Source: Moorena sp. SIO3I8 (lineage in GTDB: Bacteria > Cyanobacteriota > Cyanobacteriia > Cyanobacteriales > Coleofasciculaceae). Taken from it: DNA of 54,727 nt. Location of the stretch: positions 22,348 to 77,074 of the forward strand of contig NZ_JAAHHW010000025.1 of NCBI RefSeq assembly GCF_010692325.1. The letters run 5' to 3'. Shown piece after piece: positions 16,945-26,400 of the stretch. The position numbers and the translations under genes were made by a program. Within the stretch, counting starts at the first letter, position 1; each line of letters begins with the position of its first letter. The notes beneath the pieces were generated by a model. The model saw nothing but the letters and a program-made list of their open reading frames with translations, made no database searches and was not told the origin of the DNA.

Positions 16945-18429
16945 CTACAACAAACCAATGATGCTAATCGTGAATGTGCTCTTATCAAAAAAGTCGCTAT
17001 TGCCAGGTGCCAGGGCAAAGTCAACTACCGAGCCTTTTTGCACTTTGCTCGATACAGTGAAATAAACCCCAACACCATCATTGCCATGGATTGCGTCAGA
17101 CCAGATTTTAGTACCATCAACAAAGATATAGGCAATCACACCATCGCTGGCAGTACGACTGTCTTTCTTGGCGAGGTGACCCTTGAAGGTAACTTCCCCT
17201 TCAATGTCACTAACCCAGCGACGAACTCCCCACTGCTCAACCCTTTTCCGTCTACCGGTGGTTTTCGGACCGTTGGGATGAGCAATAGTGTTAGATAGCT
17301 CAGTCCAGTATTTTCCTTGCTTCACTTTCCAGGATCCCTTAGTGTATTGCTCCATTTCATGGAAATCAGCACTGGTCAGGGAACCATCGTAGTAGCCGTA
17401 GAACCAATTATGCTCTCCTTGAGTATCAGAAAAATCCTCCACTGAATTGGCAATTTCAGTAGGCACGGGAACATGGTTAACCTGAATTTCAAAGGCATTG
17501 CTGACGGTTTTGCATAGCTCGTCAGACGCTGTTACAGTAATTGTGGTTGTGCCAATGTCATCGCTAGTGGGAGTACCACTAAAAGTAGTGCCATCAAAAT
17601 TCAACCAGCTCGGTATGGTTGCACTCAAGCTCAGACTATCTCCATCGGTATCGCTAAATGTTGCTTCCCCAATTGTCAGGGTAAAAGACTCATTCTCGTT
17701 AATGGTTTGAGCGCCAATGGGATTAGTCACCACAGGGGCAGAATTATTCGGGGGTTCATAGACGTAGAGAGATCCACACTTTTCCCAGCGAACTTCATCG
17801 AGACTGGAACGGTCTTTGTTGGTATTTGTAAACCAATCGCCATTAATCTTTAAATAATCCAAATCTGTCAGCACTTGCATTATCTCTAAATTCGTCGCTG
17901 CTTCATTGCTGTCAGTTTTTATCCATCCACCCTCTGCATTAAGGGGGATTGTGTAGGGAGTCCATTGGTCTATAGTGGGCGTCGATACATGGTTCTGTAG
18001 TTCCAAACCACCACCACTTATTGTTAAACCATTTATTAAACCATTTATTAAACTATTATTTAAACTATTGATATCCTCGGTAATCTGATCGCTATTTTCC
18101 AAATTAACCTCAACAGCAAACCTGAGGTTTCCATTGAAAAAACTGGATTTGTCACCAACAAACTTCTCGGGAGCAACGTAATCGTAGGGTCCATCACCGA
18201 CTTGATCATCATTACGAATGTAGCCACCAGTGATGAATCCACAGATTCTAGACTGTTCGGGGTCAACTTCTTGATCATTAACGTCAACAACGCTCCAACC
18301 CTCTGTGCCAGTATCAAAGTGACTGACCGGCTCGATTATGCTTTCAATCGCCTGAGCTGGCTGTGGAATCATGAGCATAGCACCAGACAATAGTGCCGCC
18401 CACAGAACAATACGGATTTTTTTCATCGA
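16945..18429 (-). CDS. Secreted protein with putative Ig (cadherin-like) domain
   Basis: The start at 18429 (MKKIRIVLWAALLS...) gives a textbook signal peptide with cleavage near AQA; an in-frame ATG 24 nt upstream is the alternative. Residues about 35-200 begin with FDTGTEGWSVVDV and resemble laminin-B/carbohydrate-binding beta-sandwiches that open with 'F....EGW'. Residues about 225-315 (APVVTNPIGAQTINENESFTLTIGEATFSDTDGDSLSLSATIPSWLNFDGTTFSGTPTSDDIG) are a clear dystroglycan/cadherin-like putative Ig domain. The last 170 residues are a further beta-rich domain. No anchor or sorting signal is seen at the C-terminus. Probably an extracellular binding protein; ligand unknown. Confidence 0.82.
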   Translation of the reverse strand, partial: SMKKIRIVLWAALLSGAMLMIPQPAQAIESIIEPVSHFDTGTEGWSVVDVNDQEVDPEQSRICGFITGGYIRNDDQVGDGPYDYVAPEKFVGDKSSFFNGNLRFAVEVNLENSDQITEDINSLNNSLINGLINGLTISGGGLELQNHVSTPTIDQWTPYTIPLNAEGGWIKTDSNEAATNLEIMQVLTDLDYLKINGDWFTNTNKDRSSLDEVRWEKCGSLYVYEPPNNSAPVVTNPIGAQTINENESFTLTIGEATFSDTDGDSLSLSATIPSWLNFDGTTFSGTPTSDDIGTTTITVTASDELCKTVSNAFEIQVNHVPVPTEIANSVEDFSDTQGEHNWFYGYYDGSLTSADFHEMEQYTKGSWKVKQGKYWTELSNTIAHPNGPKTTGRRKRVEQWGVRRWVSDIEGEVTFKGHLAKKDSRTASDGVIAYIFVDGTKIWSDAIHGNDGVGVYFTVSSKVQKGSVVDFALAPGNSDFFDKSTFTISIIGLL

Positions 18430-19165
18430 AAATTTCGCAGCAGAATACACCACTTAAACCCTGAGGGTTAGAGTTAGCAAGGAGCTTTCAAAGTGTGGAC
18501 GCAATACCGCACTCAGCCCCTTTCCGCTGCACCTCCAACTAATGGTTTACAGATTAATCGGGTACTACGTGTAAGTAGCCCTGTTGTTTTTTGCTGTATG
18601 TAACTGCAAACAGCTCAATGGTCTCCTTTGGGGAAACCGTAGCTAAAGTATGGTGCAAGGCTATGCAGATATTGAATTTTGCCCAAATTATAATTTTATA
18701 GGAGTTTAGGCTTTTTAGATATTATTTTTGATTTACAAGCTCGTATATCTTGATAGATAAGGGTTTCAGGAATTATCAATTACCTTTACTGCTCCCCTTA
18801 TTAAGAATCTATATTGTTTATTACCATAAGATGCGCATCTGATCAAATCCTGTTATTTTTGACTTTTGAGTTCTCTATAGATGAACCAAGTTTAGTTGGT
18901 TTTGCCCCCCTAACCCCCCAAGTTTGGGGGGGACTTACGAAGTTTAGTTGGTTTTGCCCCCCTAACCCCCCAAGTTTGGGGGGGACTTACGAAGTTTAGT
19001 TGGTTTTGCCCCCCTAACCCCCCAAGTTTGGGGGGGAATGATGTCAAAGTCCCCCAGAATTTGCGGATTTAATCCTGTCAAAGTCCCCCAGAATTGGGGG
19101 ATTTAGGGGGCATACGTAAGTCCTGTTTCTCTATAATCTCCCTGGTGAACAACGGTATTCCTAAG
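18430..19165. other. Divergent intergenic region with G/C-tract tandem repeat
   Basis: It lies between the minus-strand secreted protein and the plus-strand tail gene and must hold both promoters. The 200 bp next to the secreted protein are non-repetitive and could be a long leader. The 18889-19037 part is a three-unit 52-bp repeat, followed by two CAAAGTCCCCCAGAATT units. The ORFs here are repeat-derived. Confidence 0.7.
18889..19037. repeat. Three tandem 52-bp units with hairpin
   Basis: Units start at 18889, 18941 and 18993 (the last is shorter by the final ACTTACGA). Each contains CCCCCCAAGTTTGGGGGG, able to form a stem of seven G/C-rich pairs with a 4-nt loop. It is located 130-280 bp upstream of the tail gene start. 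Confidence 0.95.
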
Positions 19166-21328
19166 ATGAACCAATCAACCGAGCGGCTTTATAATCTATT
19201 ACCTGCTATCTACCGGCAGCGAGATTTTGCCCAAGGGGAACCCCTACGGGCGCTGTTGGCAGTAATGGAAAAGGAACTCCAGATTATAGAAGCTGATATT
19301 GAAGGCTTGTATGACAACTGGTTTATTGAAACCTGTGATTCCTGGGTGATGCCCTATATTGCTGAGTTACTGGGCATCGAGGATTTAAATGATGAAAAGC
19401 AGATTATCTTCAGCCAACGTACCCGGATTGCTAATACAATTCGTTACCGTCGCCGTAAAGGGACTACTGCCACTTTGGAAATGGTGGTTCAGGATGTAAC
19501 TGGCTGGAAAGCCAGGGTAGTAGAATATTTTGACTATATCGCCACAACCCAGCATCTGTCTCACATCCGCCCAGGGAAAGGGGGTACCTTTGACCTGCGT
19601 CGAACCGATGCCCTAGAGCGCTTAGACAGTCCTTTCAACACTGCTGCCCACACTATCGATATCCGTCCCTTTGAATCCAATCGCGGTAGATATAACATCC
19701 CCAGTGTAGGAGTGTTTTTGTGGCGTCTGGAAAGCTACCCGGTCAGGAATAGTAATGCTTATGCCATTACCGAACAACGGAATGTTGCCTATTCCTTTGC
19801 CCTCGGTCAGGATCCAGAACGCTTCCAAAATACCATTGTTGCGGTGCAATCGGCCTCAACCCAGCGCAAGTATACCTTTCAAGTCACTCCCTTACCGAAC
19901 AAAGGTCGCTATACCTTCCATCCTTTGGGTTATGACATGCCCTTGTTTAACCGTCCTGAAACTAGAACCGAGTTTAGCGAGGTGGCGGCAGCAATTAATG
20001 TACCCCAAGCGATCGCATCCCAAGCTTTTCAGGAAGAGTTACAAGACTACTACGGTGATCTCAGCAGTGTCACGATTATTAAAAATGGTCAACTGATCCC
20101 AATCGATAAGGTAGAAGGGAGGGATTTGCGCAACTGGAGTCGCCCTTCAGAGGGGAAAACCGTAGCTGTGGATGTGGATTTGGGACGCTTGACCTTTGCA
20201 GAAGGGGAAGACCCGGAGCCAGATCAACTACAAGTCAGCTACAATTACGGATTTAGTGCTGACCTTGGTGGTGGACCCTACAGCCGACGCCAAAGCTTAA
20301 CCCAGACCTCTAACACGGTATGGTTTGTTTCAAAAACCCATACTCCCAAATCTGAGCAATGGTTTACTAGCTTGCAGGGAGCACTCAAGGAATGGGTAAA
20401 CCGTGGCAAGCTCGGAATTATCCGAATTATGGATAACAGTACCTATTACACTCCCCTGCAACTGAGCAATCTTAAGGGATTAGTGATTGAAGCCGCTGAT
20501 GGCGCTTGCCCTAGTATCCATCCCGTGGATGGAAAGTTAACTGTAGTGGGGGCAGCAGCGGGGTCAACCTTAGATCTCAATGGCTTGCTGATCAAAGGTG
20601 CGATCGCAATTCAAGGGAATCTGAGACTGAACCTAACCCACTGCACCGTGATGGCAGAAGAAGGTCAAGCCAGCATAGTTGTCGAAGAAGGACAGACAGC
20701 TGATTTACAGCTAATGATTAGACACAGCATTGTCGGACCATTACGCCTACCAGCACAGAGTGCTAACTTAACTGTCGAAGATAGTATTATTGATGGCGCT
20801 GGGAAATTTGCGATCGCATCTGTTGCTAACAACAGTTACGGACCCCCAACCACTATGGCAAGAACCACTGTTTTCGGTCAAGTCGCTGTCCAGGAAATAA
20901 TCTTGGCTTCAGAAACTATCTTCACAGATACTGTCACCGTTGAACAACGACAGGTTGGTGGGATACGCTTCTCTTATGTTCCGTCCGGTTCCCAAACACC
21001 GAATCGCTATCAGTGTCAACCTGACCTATTCCTGGAACAGGAGGCGCAGCGGCTGGGACGCAACAGTATCGACGAGTTGACAGCAGCAGAAACTACCACA
21101 TTACTAACTAACCAGCAACCTGTCTTCACAACTCTTAACTATGGTCAACCGGGCTATGGCCAATTGACCTTTGACACTCCTGAGGGAATCCGCACCGGTG
21201 CTGAAAATGGCTCTGAGATGGGAGCATTCAATCCCTTAGTGCAGCCCCAACGCCAAGCTAACTTAAAAGCAGCCCTGAATGAATACTTGCGCTTTGGTCT
21301 TCAGGTAGGGGTATTTTATGTGACTTGA
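19166..21328 (+). CDS. Phage tail protein I-type protein with beta-helix C-terminus
   Basis: The start at 19166 (MNQSTERLYNLLPAIYRQRD) is preferred because the upstream in-frame extension is repeat DNA. Of 720 residues, about 1-190 match the phage tail protein I (Tail_P2_I) type: LYNLLPAIYRQRD, EKELQIIEADIEGLYDNWFIETCDSWVMPYIAELLG and the RRKGTTATLEMVVQDVTGW segment. Residues about 410-640 are repetitive beta-strands like a right-handed beta-helix. The end RQANLKAALNEYLRFGLQVGVFYVT is well defined. In contractile injection systems such proteins belong to the baseplate region and precede fibre-type genes, as here. No sheath, tube or ATPase genes are in the window. Function as part of an injection system is inferred. 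Confidence 0.8.
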   Translation: MNQSTERLYNLLPAIYRQRDFAQGEPLRALLAVMEKELQIIEADIEGLYDNWFIETCDSWVMPYIAELLGIEDLNDEKQIIFSQRTRIANTIRYRRRKGTTATLEMVVQDVTGWKARVVEYFDYIATTQHLSHIRPGKGGTFDLRRTDALERLDSPFNTAAHTIDIRPFESNRGRYNIPSVGVFLWRLESYPVRNSNAYAITEQRNVAYSFALGQDPERFQNTIVAVQSASTQRKYTFQVTPLPNKGRYTFHPLGYDMPLFNRPETRTEFSEVAAAINVPQAIASQAFQEELQDYYGDLSSVTIIKNGQLIPIDKVEGRDLRNWSRPSEGKTVAVDVDLGRLTFAEGEDPEPDQLQVSYNYGFSADLGGGPYSRRQSLTQTSNTVWFVSKTHTPKSEQWFTSLQGALKEWVNRGKLGIIRIMDNSTYYTPLQLSNLKGLVIEAADGACPSIHPVDGKLTVVGAAAGSTLDLNGLLIKGAIAIQGNLRLNLTHCTVMAEEGQASIVVEEGQTADLQLMIRHSIVGPLRLPAQSANLTVEDSIIDGAGKFAIASVANNSYGPPTTMARTTVFGQVAVQEIILASETIFTDTVTVEQRQVGGIRFSYVPSGSQTPNRYQCQPDLFLEQEAQRLGRNSIDELTAAETTTLLTNQQPVFTTLNYGQPGYGQLTFDTPEGIRTGAENGSEMGAFNPLVQPQRQANLKAALNEYLRFGLQVGVFYVT

Positions 21329-21538
21329 GAAGGTTATAAGGTTGAAAGTTGTAAGGTTGAAGGTTGAAAGTTTTAAGGTTGAAGGTTGAAAGTTTTAAGG
21401 TTGAAGGTTGAAAGTTTTAAGGTTGAAGGTTATAAGGTTGCAGGTTATAAAGTGAAAGGTTAAAGTTGGAAGGTTGCAGGTGGCAAATGGCAGGTTATAA
21501 GTGGCAGGTTGCTGGTTATAAGTAGCAGGTTGCTGGTT
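21329..21538. repeat. Long degenerate heptamer array (AAGGTTG)
   Basis: About thirty 7-bp units of AAGGTTG/AAAGTTT/GCAGGTT type directly after the tail gene stop codon, degrading to the right. It is the longest array in the window. Confidence 0.9.
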
Positions 21539-21682
21539 AAACGATTTGAATTCATGGCCTGGTTTCAGTTTTAGGCAATTGTCTATAGGTATGTGATATC
21601 TATCTGATAATAAGGCTAGCAGATGTTAATGATTATCTACAAAAATCTTGCACTTTTTACAAAAGTGTATTAGATTTTAATC

Positions 21683-22282
21683 ATGGTACTAGTCCCTCTC
21701 CGTAAGGCGGTCGAACTTACGGGATTATCTGGGAACACTCTAAGGAAGTACGCGGATAATGGCACGATCAGGTGCGAGAAAACTCCCGGTGGAACCAGAC
21801 TCTTTGACACAGAGAGTCTGCTCAGATTTGGTAGTTTCAAAGGAAACGTGGATCGAGTTCGTGAATTCAGCATTGGGTATTGCAGAGTTAGCACCCACAA
21901 GCAAAAAGACGACCTTTCCAGGCAAGTTGCCTACCTCCACTCGCTCTTCCCACAAGCATAAATCATTAAAGACATCGGATCAGGACTCAACTACAAAAGG
22001 AAAGGTCTTAGAGCCATATTGGAACGAATTGTGCGCGGAGATAAGCTCACGATTATTGTTACCTGTAGAGACAGGCTCACCCGATTCGGGTTTGAACTCA
22101 TTGAGTACTTGGTCGGTCTCAACGGTGGAAAAATCCTGGTTCTCGACCAACCTGAAAGTTGTCCGGAATCCGAACTTACCGCAGATCTTCTCTCCATCAT
22201 TCACGTCTTCTCCTGTCGAGTCCACGGACTCAGGAAATACGGTAAGAAAATCCAAGAAGATCAGAGTGTTCCTAAACCCTGA
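21683..22282 (+). pseudogene. tnpA: IS607 serine recombinase TnpA with a nonsense codon
   Basis: The full frame encodes 199 codons but has an in-frame TAA at 21959-21961. Before it lie a MerR-type helix-turn-helix (MVLVPLRKAVELTGLSGNTLRKYADNG) and the start of the resolvase domain, with the catalytic Ser in YCRVSTHKQ. After it the same frame continues with IIKDIGSGLN, LERIVRGDKLTIIVTCRDRLTRF and the normal C-terminus. Homologues usually have Glu or a similar residue where the stop is. So the recombinase is probably inactive unless the stop is read through. Confidence 0.85.
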
Positions 22283-23357
22283 ACAGCGTTCTCTTGTTCG
22301 CAAATGGTTTGGGGTGTCCCGCTATGTGTTCAACAAAACAGTAAAGCTCCTTCAGTCTGGTGAGATTAAAGCCAACTGGAAAGCGATTAAAACTGAAATA
22401 TTAAACGACCTACCCGAGTGGTGCAAGTCAGTACCTTATCAAATTAAATCAATAGCGATAAAGGATGCTTGCGCCGCCGTTCGGGAGGCTAAGAGAAAGT
22501 ACAAGAAGACTTTTCAGATTAATCGGGTCAAATTTAGATCTCGTAAAAATCCAAGACAGTCTTGCTACATTCCAAAGTCCGCAGTATCTGAAAAAGGCGT
22601 CTACCACACCAAACTAGGGGAAATATCCTATGCCGAGCGTCTCCCCAACAATATTGGAGATGGCAGACTGACCAGCCACAATGGAAATTATTACTTGGTA
22701 GTTCCCCATGAAGCAACGAAAGAGAAACTCGATAACCAAGGGCGAGTAGTTGCTTTAGACCCTGGAGTCAGAACCTTTCTTACTTTCTTTAGCGAGACTT
22801 CTGTCGGAAAGATTGGACACGGAGATTTCTCTAAAATTCAGAGGCTGTGCCAACACCTGGACAACCTATTGTCCAAAATTAGTAAAGCTAAGCGTGGACA
22901 GAAGCGCAGAATGAGGAAAGCTACTCGGCGGATGATTATCAGAATTCAAAACCTGATAGATGAACTTCATCACAAAGCAGCTAGGTTCCTTGTGGACAAC
23001 TTTGATGTGATATTACTTCCTACATTTGAAACATCTCAAATGTCAAAAAAAGGAAATAGAAAAATTAGATCTAAGACTGTCCGCAACATGCTTACTTTTG
23101 CCCATTATCGCTTTAAAGAGTTCTTAAAGCATAAAGCCAAAGAGACCGGAAAGACAGTAGTCGATGTCTGCGAAGCCTATACCAGTAAAACAGTCAGTTG
23201 GACTGGTGAACTGGTCAACATCGGTGGAAGCAAAATAATTAAATCTAAAGTTGATGGTCGATCTATGGATCGAGATATCAACGGCGCTCGTGGAATCTTT
23301 CTGCGAGCCTTGGGAGATACCCCCTGGCTGAGAAATCAGCTTGCATTAGTGGGCTAA
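22266..23357 (+). CDS. tnpB: TnpB RNA-guided nuclease of IS607 element
   Basis: The core nuclease is intact: an N-terminal domain (FLNPEQRSLVRKWFGVSRYVFN), RuvC motif I VALDPGVRTFLTFF (Asp), motif II LLPTFETSQM (Glu) and motif III DRDINGARG (Asp). The zinc-ribbon between II and III is degenerate: where CxxCG...CxxCG is typical, it reads YTSKTVSWTGELVNIGGSK, with no cysteine pairs. Some cyanobacterial TnpBs share this form, so it may be a subtype rather than decay. The GTG at 22266 overlaps tnpA by 17 bp; the frame is open further upstream and the KKIR just before is also TnpB-like, so the true start may be a few codons earlier. Confidence 0.82.
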   Translation: MFLNPEQRSLVRKWFGVSRYVFNKTVKLLQSGEIKANWKAIKTEILNDLPEWCKSVPYQIKSIAIKDACAAVREAKRKYKKTFQINRVKFRSRKNPRQSCYIPKSAVSEKGVYHTKLGEISYAERLPNNIGDGRLTSHNGNYYLVVPHEATKEKLDNQGRVVALDPGVRTFLTFFSETSVGKIGHGDFSKIQRLCQHLDNLLSKISKAKRGQKRRMRKATRRMIIRIQNLIDELHHKAARFLVDNFDVILLPTFETSQMSKKGNRKIRSKTVRNMLTFAHYRFKEFLKHKAKETGKTVVDVCEAYTSKTVSWTGELVNIGGSKIIKSKVDGRSMDRDINGARGIFLRALGDTPWLRNQLALVG

Positions 23358-23394
23358 AATTTGCTTTTGTAGATTTTGGTAGCTAAAAAGTATC

Positions 23395-23400
23395 GGAGGG
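23395..23400 (+). promoter_or_regulatory. Ribosome-binding site of DUF6519 fibre gene
   Basis: GGAGGG lies 4 nt before the ATG at 23405 and sets this start over the upstream in-frame TTG. It has survived only a few tens of bases from the IS607 right end. Confidence 0.75.
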
Positions 23401-23404
23401 TTTG

Positions 23405-26400
23405 ATGAAAGGGGATTTTACTCGCTTCACATTTAATCGCAACAAACACTACAGTAGCGTCCGGATGCAGCAAGGTAGGGTATTGCTGGATGCGGATTGG
23501 AATGAACAGCTAGATATCAGTGCCTATCGCGATTGGACAATTGCTCAAGATACCATTGGGCTAAATGGTTTTCCCACTGATACTCAAAATGGTGTTCTGA
23601 GTAATACCAGTAGCAGCTTTCAACTTAAGGTGAGTGACAATGGTAGCACGTTGACCATTAACAAGGGACACTGCTATGTGGATGGCATCTTTTGTGAAAA
23701 TGATCAGCAGGTGGAATATACCAAACAACCGGATTTGCCTGAGGTAGAACTGGACAAAACCTCAGGTTACTACTTGGCTTATCTGGATGTCTGGCAACGG
23801 CACATCACAATCATTGAAGACCCCAGTATTCGAGAAGAAGCTCTCGGTGGACCAGATACCAGCACCAGGACTAAGACCGTTTGGCAGGCTAAGCTGCTTA
23901 AGGTGGAAGCGGATATTAATAAGGAATTAGATAATAACACATTATCTGAACTATGGAATAACTGGGTTAACGTTGCTAATAACAAAGGGCAGCTCTTAGC
24001 CCGTACTCCCCAAGGGGCAGGGGGAAGTCAGGCAAATCAGTTGTACCGTTTAGAAATTCATCAATCCGGAGAATTAGGGCAAGCCACCTTTAAGTGGTCA
24101 CGGCATAATGGTGCGATCGCAGCTCGGATCGAAAGCATTGATAGTAACCGGATTAATATTGGCGGTGATTCCCAAGCTGAGTTTGCTACTGGTCAGTGGG
24201 TGGAAATCACTGATGAGCGGAATACCCTACAGGGCATCCCGGGGATATTTGTCAAGCTCAACAATGTCCAAGGGGATAACCTGTATGTGACCGAGTGGCC
24301 CAACAATCAACCGGTGACACGAGAGTCTTTGGGGACAATTCCCACAGTGCGGCTTTGGGATTCGGAACAAGCGATCACAGTGACACAGCCTGAGGGGAAT
24401 GAGGGATATATCCAGTTAAACAATGACCTAGAAGTTAAGTTTGAATCGGGACACTACAGCACTGGGGATTATTGGTTGATTCCTACCCGAACCTCACAGA
24501 CCGTTGAATGGAGTATAGACAAAGCCAATCCCCATGGCATTAGTCATCACTACTCTCCCTTAGCCCTACTGCTCTGTGATGGCAGCAAGTGGGAATTAGT
24601 AGAAGACCGTCGCGCTATTTTCTCTCCCTTGACTGGAGTAGTGAGTCAATCTGGGGGTACCATGACCGGACCCTTGACCATTGAGAGTGCTCTAACGGTC
24701 AGTGATAACGTCACCCTAGGGAACAGCGATCAAGATACAGTGACTATTTATGGCACAGTGCGATCGCAACATTCATCTGGGTCACTGCGGATAGCGGATG
24801 CCTTAAACGTCTCGGAAAACCTGACCGTTGATGGTAAGGTTGGGATTGGCACAACACAACCAGGGAATTACAAGCTTAAGGTTGATGGGGGAGATACCCA
24901 TTTAAATGGAGCAGTGACGGTCTCCGGGAATCTAGAGGTAGAGGGAAATGTAACATTTCGAGGGGATGTCATTGCTCGGGACGTTGATCATCAACCGGGG
25001 GATGTGTTACTGGGGGACCAGGATGAAGATAAGATTACCTTTCATGGCACATTGCGATCGCAACATTCATCCGGAAAACTCGAAATCGCTGATGCCCTCA
25101 AGGTAGCAGAAGACCTGAGTGTTGCTGGGAATGTTGGTATCGCTATAGACACTCCAGAGAAGAAACTTCATGTTGAACAGGGTGAACTCAGAGTTAGAGC
25201 TAACCACAATGAGATAACTGCTGATATTGGAGCCTTCTATGCCCAAAATCTGACCCAAGGCATTGGGATTGGCTTTAACCGTATTGAAGCGATTGGGAGT
25301 AATGGTAGCCAAGATATTGTGATTCATCCCAAAGGCACTGGGCAAGTCATTCTAGATAACAGCAAGCTTAACCTCAACGGTAGCCAACAAATTGTCTTTA
25401 CCGACACCAACACCAGCAACAACCTGAAGTTGCAATTATGGAGCGGATATGGTCTAGGTATCAACGGTAAAACGTTGTTCTACGCTGCTAATGGCTTCCA
25501 CTCCTGGCGAGACAAAAATGGCACCAATGAGAGAATGGTATTAACCACAGCAGCCGATGGTGGGCTGAGTGTGCTCGGTACAGGTAACTCTTTTTTTGGC
25601 GGTAACCTACGCATTGCTGGGATTACCGAGACTCCTGGCCTTGATGTGGGTGAATTTAGTCGGAGTCAGCATATAAATAAAGATGGTGTCTTCTATCGTT
25701 ACAATGGACAGGTTTATATAACCGTTGACGATAATCTCTATATCCGTGATTTTAATAATCCTAATGATAATTCTGACAATATTAGGATGCACTTCAATAC
25801 CAATAATGGCAGCCTTGGTATTAACAAGACCAATCCAGGGGCAAATCTAGATGTCAATGGTAATCTGAAGCTGCAACTGGGTGTAGCAGTTAATGAGTTT
25901 TCCAATGATGGCAGTCTTGGTGGTAACAATGATTTAGCCGTACCCACCGAAAGGGCAGTAAAGAGCTATATTGACAACCAAATAAACCAAGTTGACCAGA
26001 GAAAAGCTAATCTAGCTGGTTCATCGGAGCAAGACTTTCAAGCCAAGACTCTCAACGTCAACCAAGACCTGACAGTTAATGGCAATGTTGGGATTGGGAC
26101 CAATGCTAATGCTGATGCCAGACTAAGTGTGCAAGGGGATAGTATCCTATCAGGGTTTGTCTTTCTTGGGAATCAGGATACTGACAATATCGCGATTCAT
26201 GGCACAGTGCGATCGCAACATTCATCCGGTGCCCTACAGGTAGCTGATGCCTTACACGTCGCCGAAAACCTGAGTGTTGATGGTAATGTTACCTTAGGGG
26301 AGACCAGCAAGCTTCAAATTCACGGTAGCCAACAAATTGTCTTTACAAATACAGATCTCAACAACAACCTGAAGTTGCAATTATGGGGCGGATATGGTCT

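Larger units (their letters stand above)
21683..23357 (+). mobile_element. IS607-family element (tnpA-tnpB)
   Basis: A serine-recombinase tnpA followed by an overlapping tnpB is the IS607 arrangement. The element separates the two tail-type genes. IS607 elements have no inverted repeats, so the outer ends (somewhere in 21540-21680 and 23358-23394) cannot be placed by eye. The 3' end of tnpB and the bases after it are where the guide RNA of TnpB systems is normally encoded. Confidence 0.88.

Noticed and set aside
18814-18999. 61-residue plus-strand ORF
   Set aside because: Its second half is encoded by the 52-bp G/C-tract repeat; no ribosome-binding site.
21759-22265. N-terminal 170 residues of the long ORF running into TnpB
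   Set aside because: This stretch is the other frame of tnpA. The TnpB domain starts only near 22251-22266.
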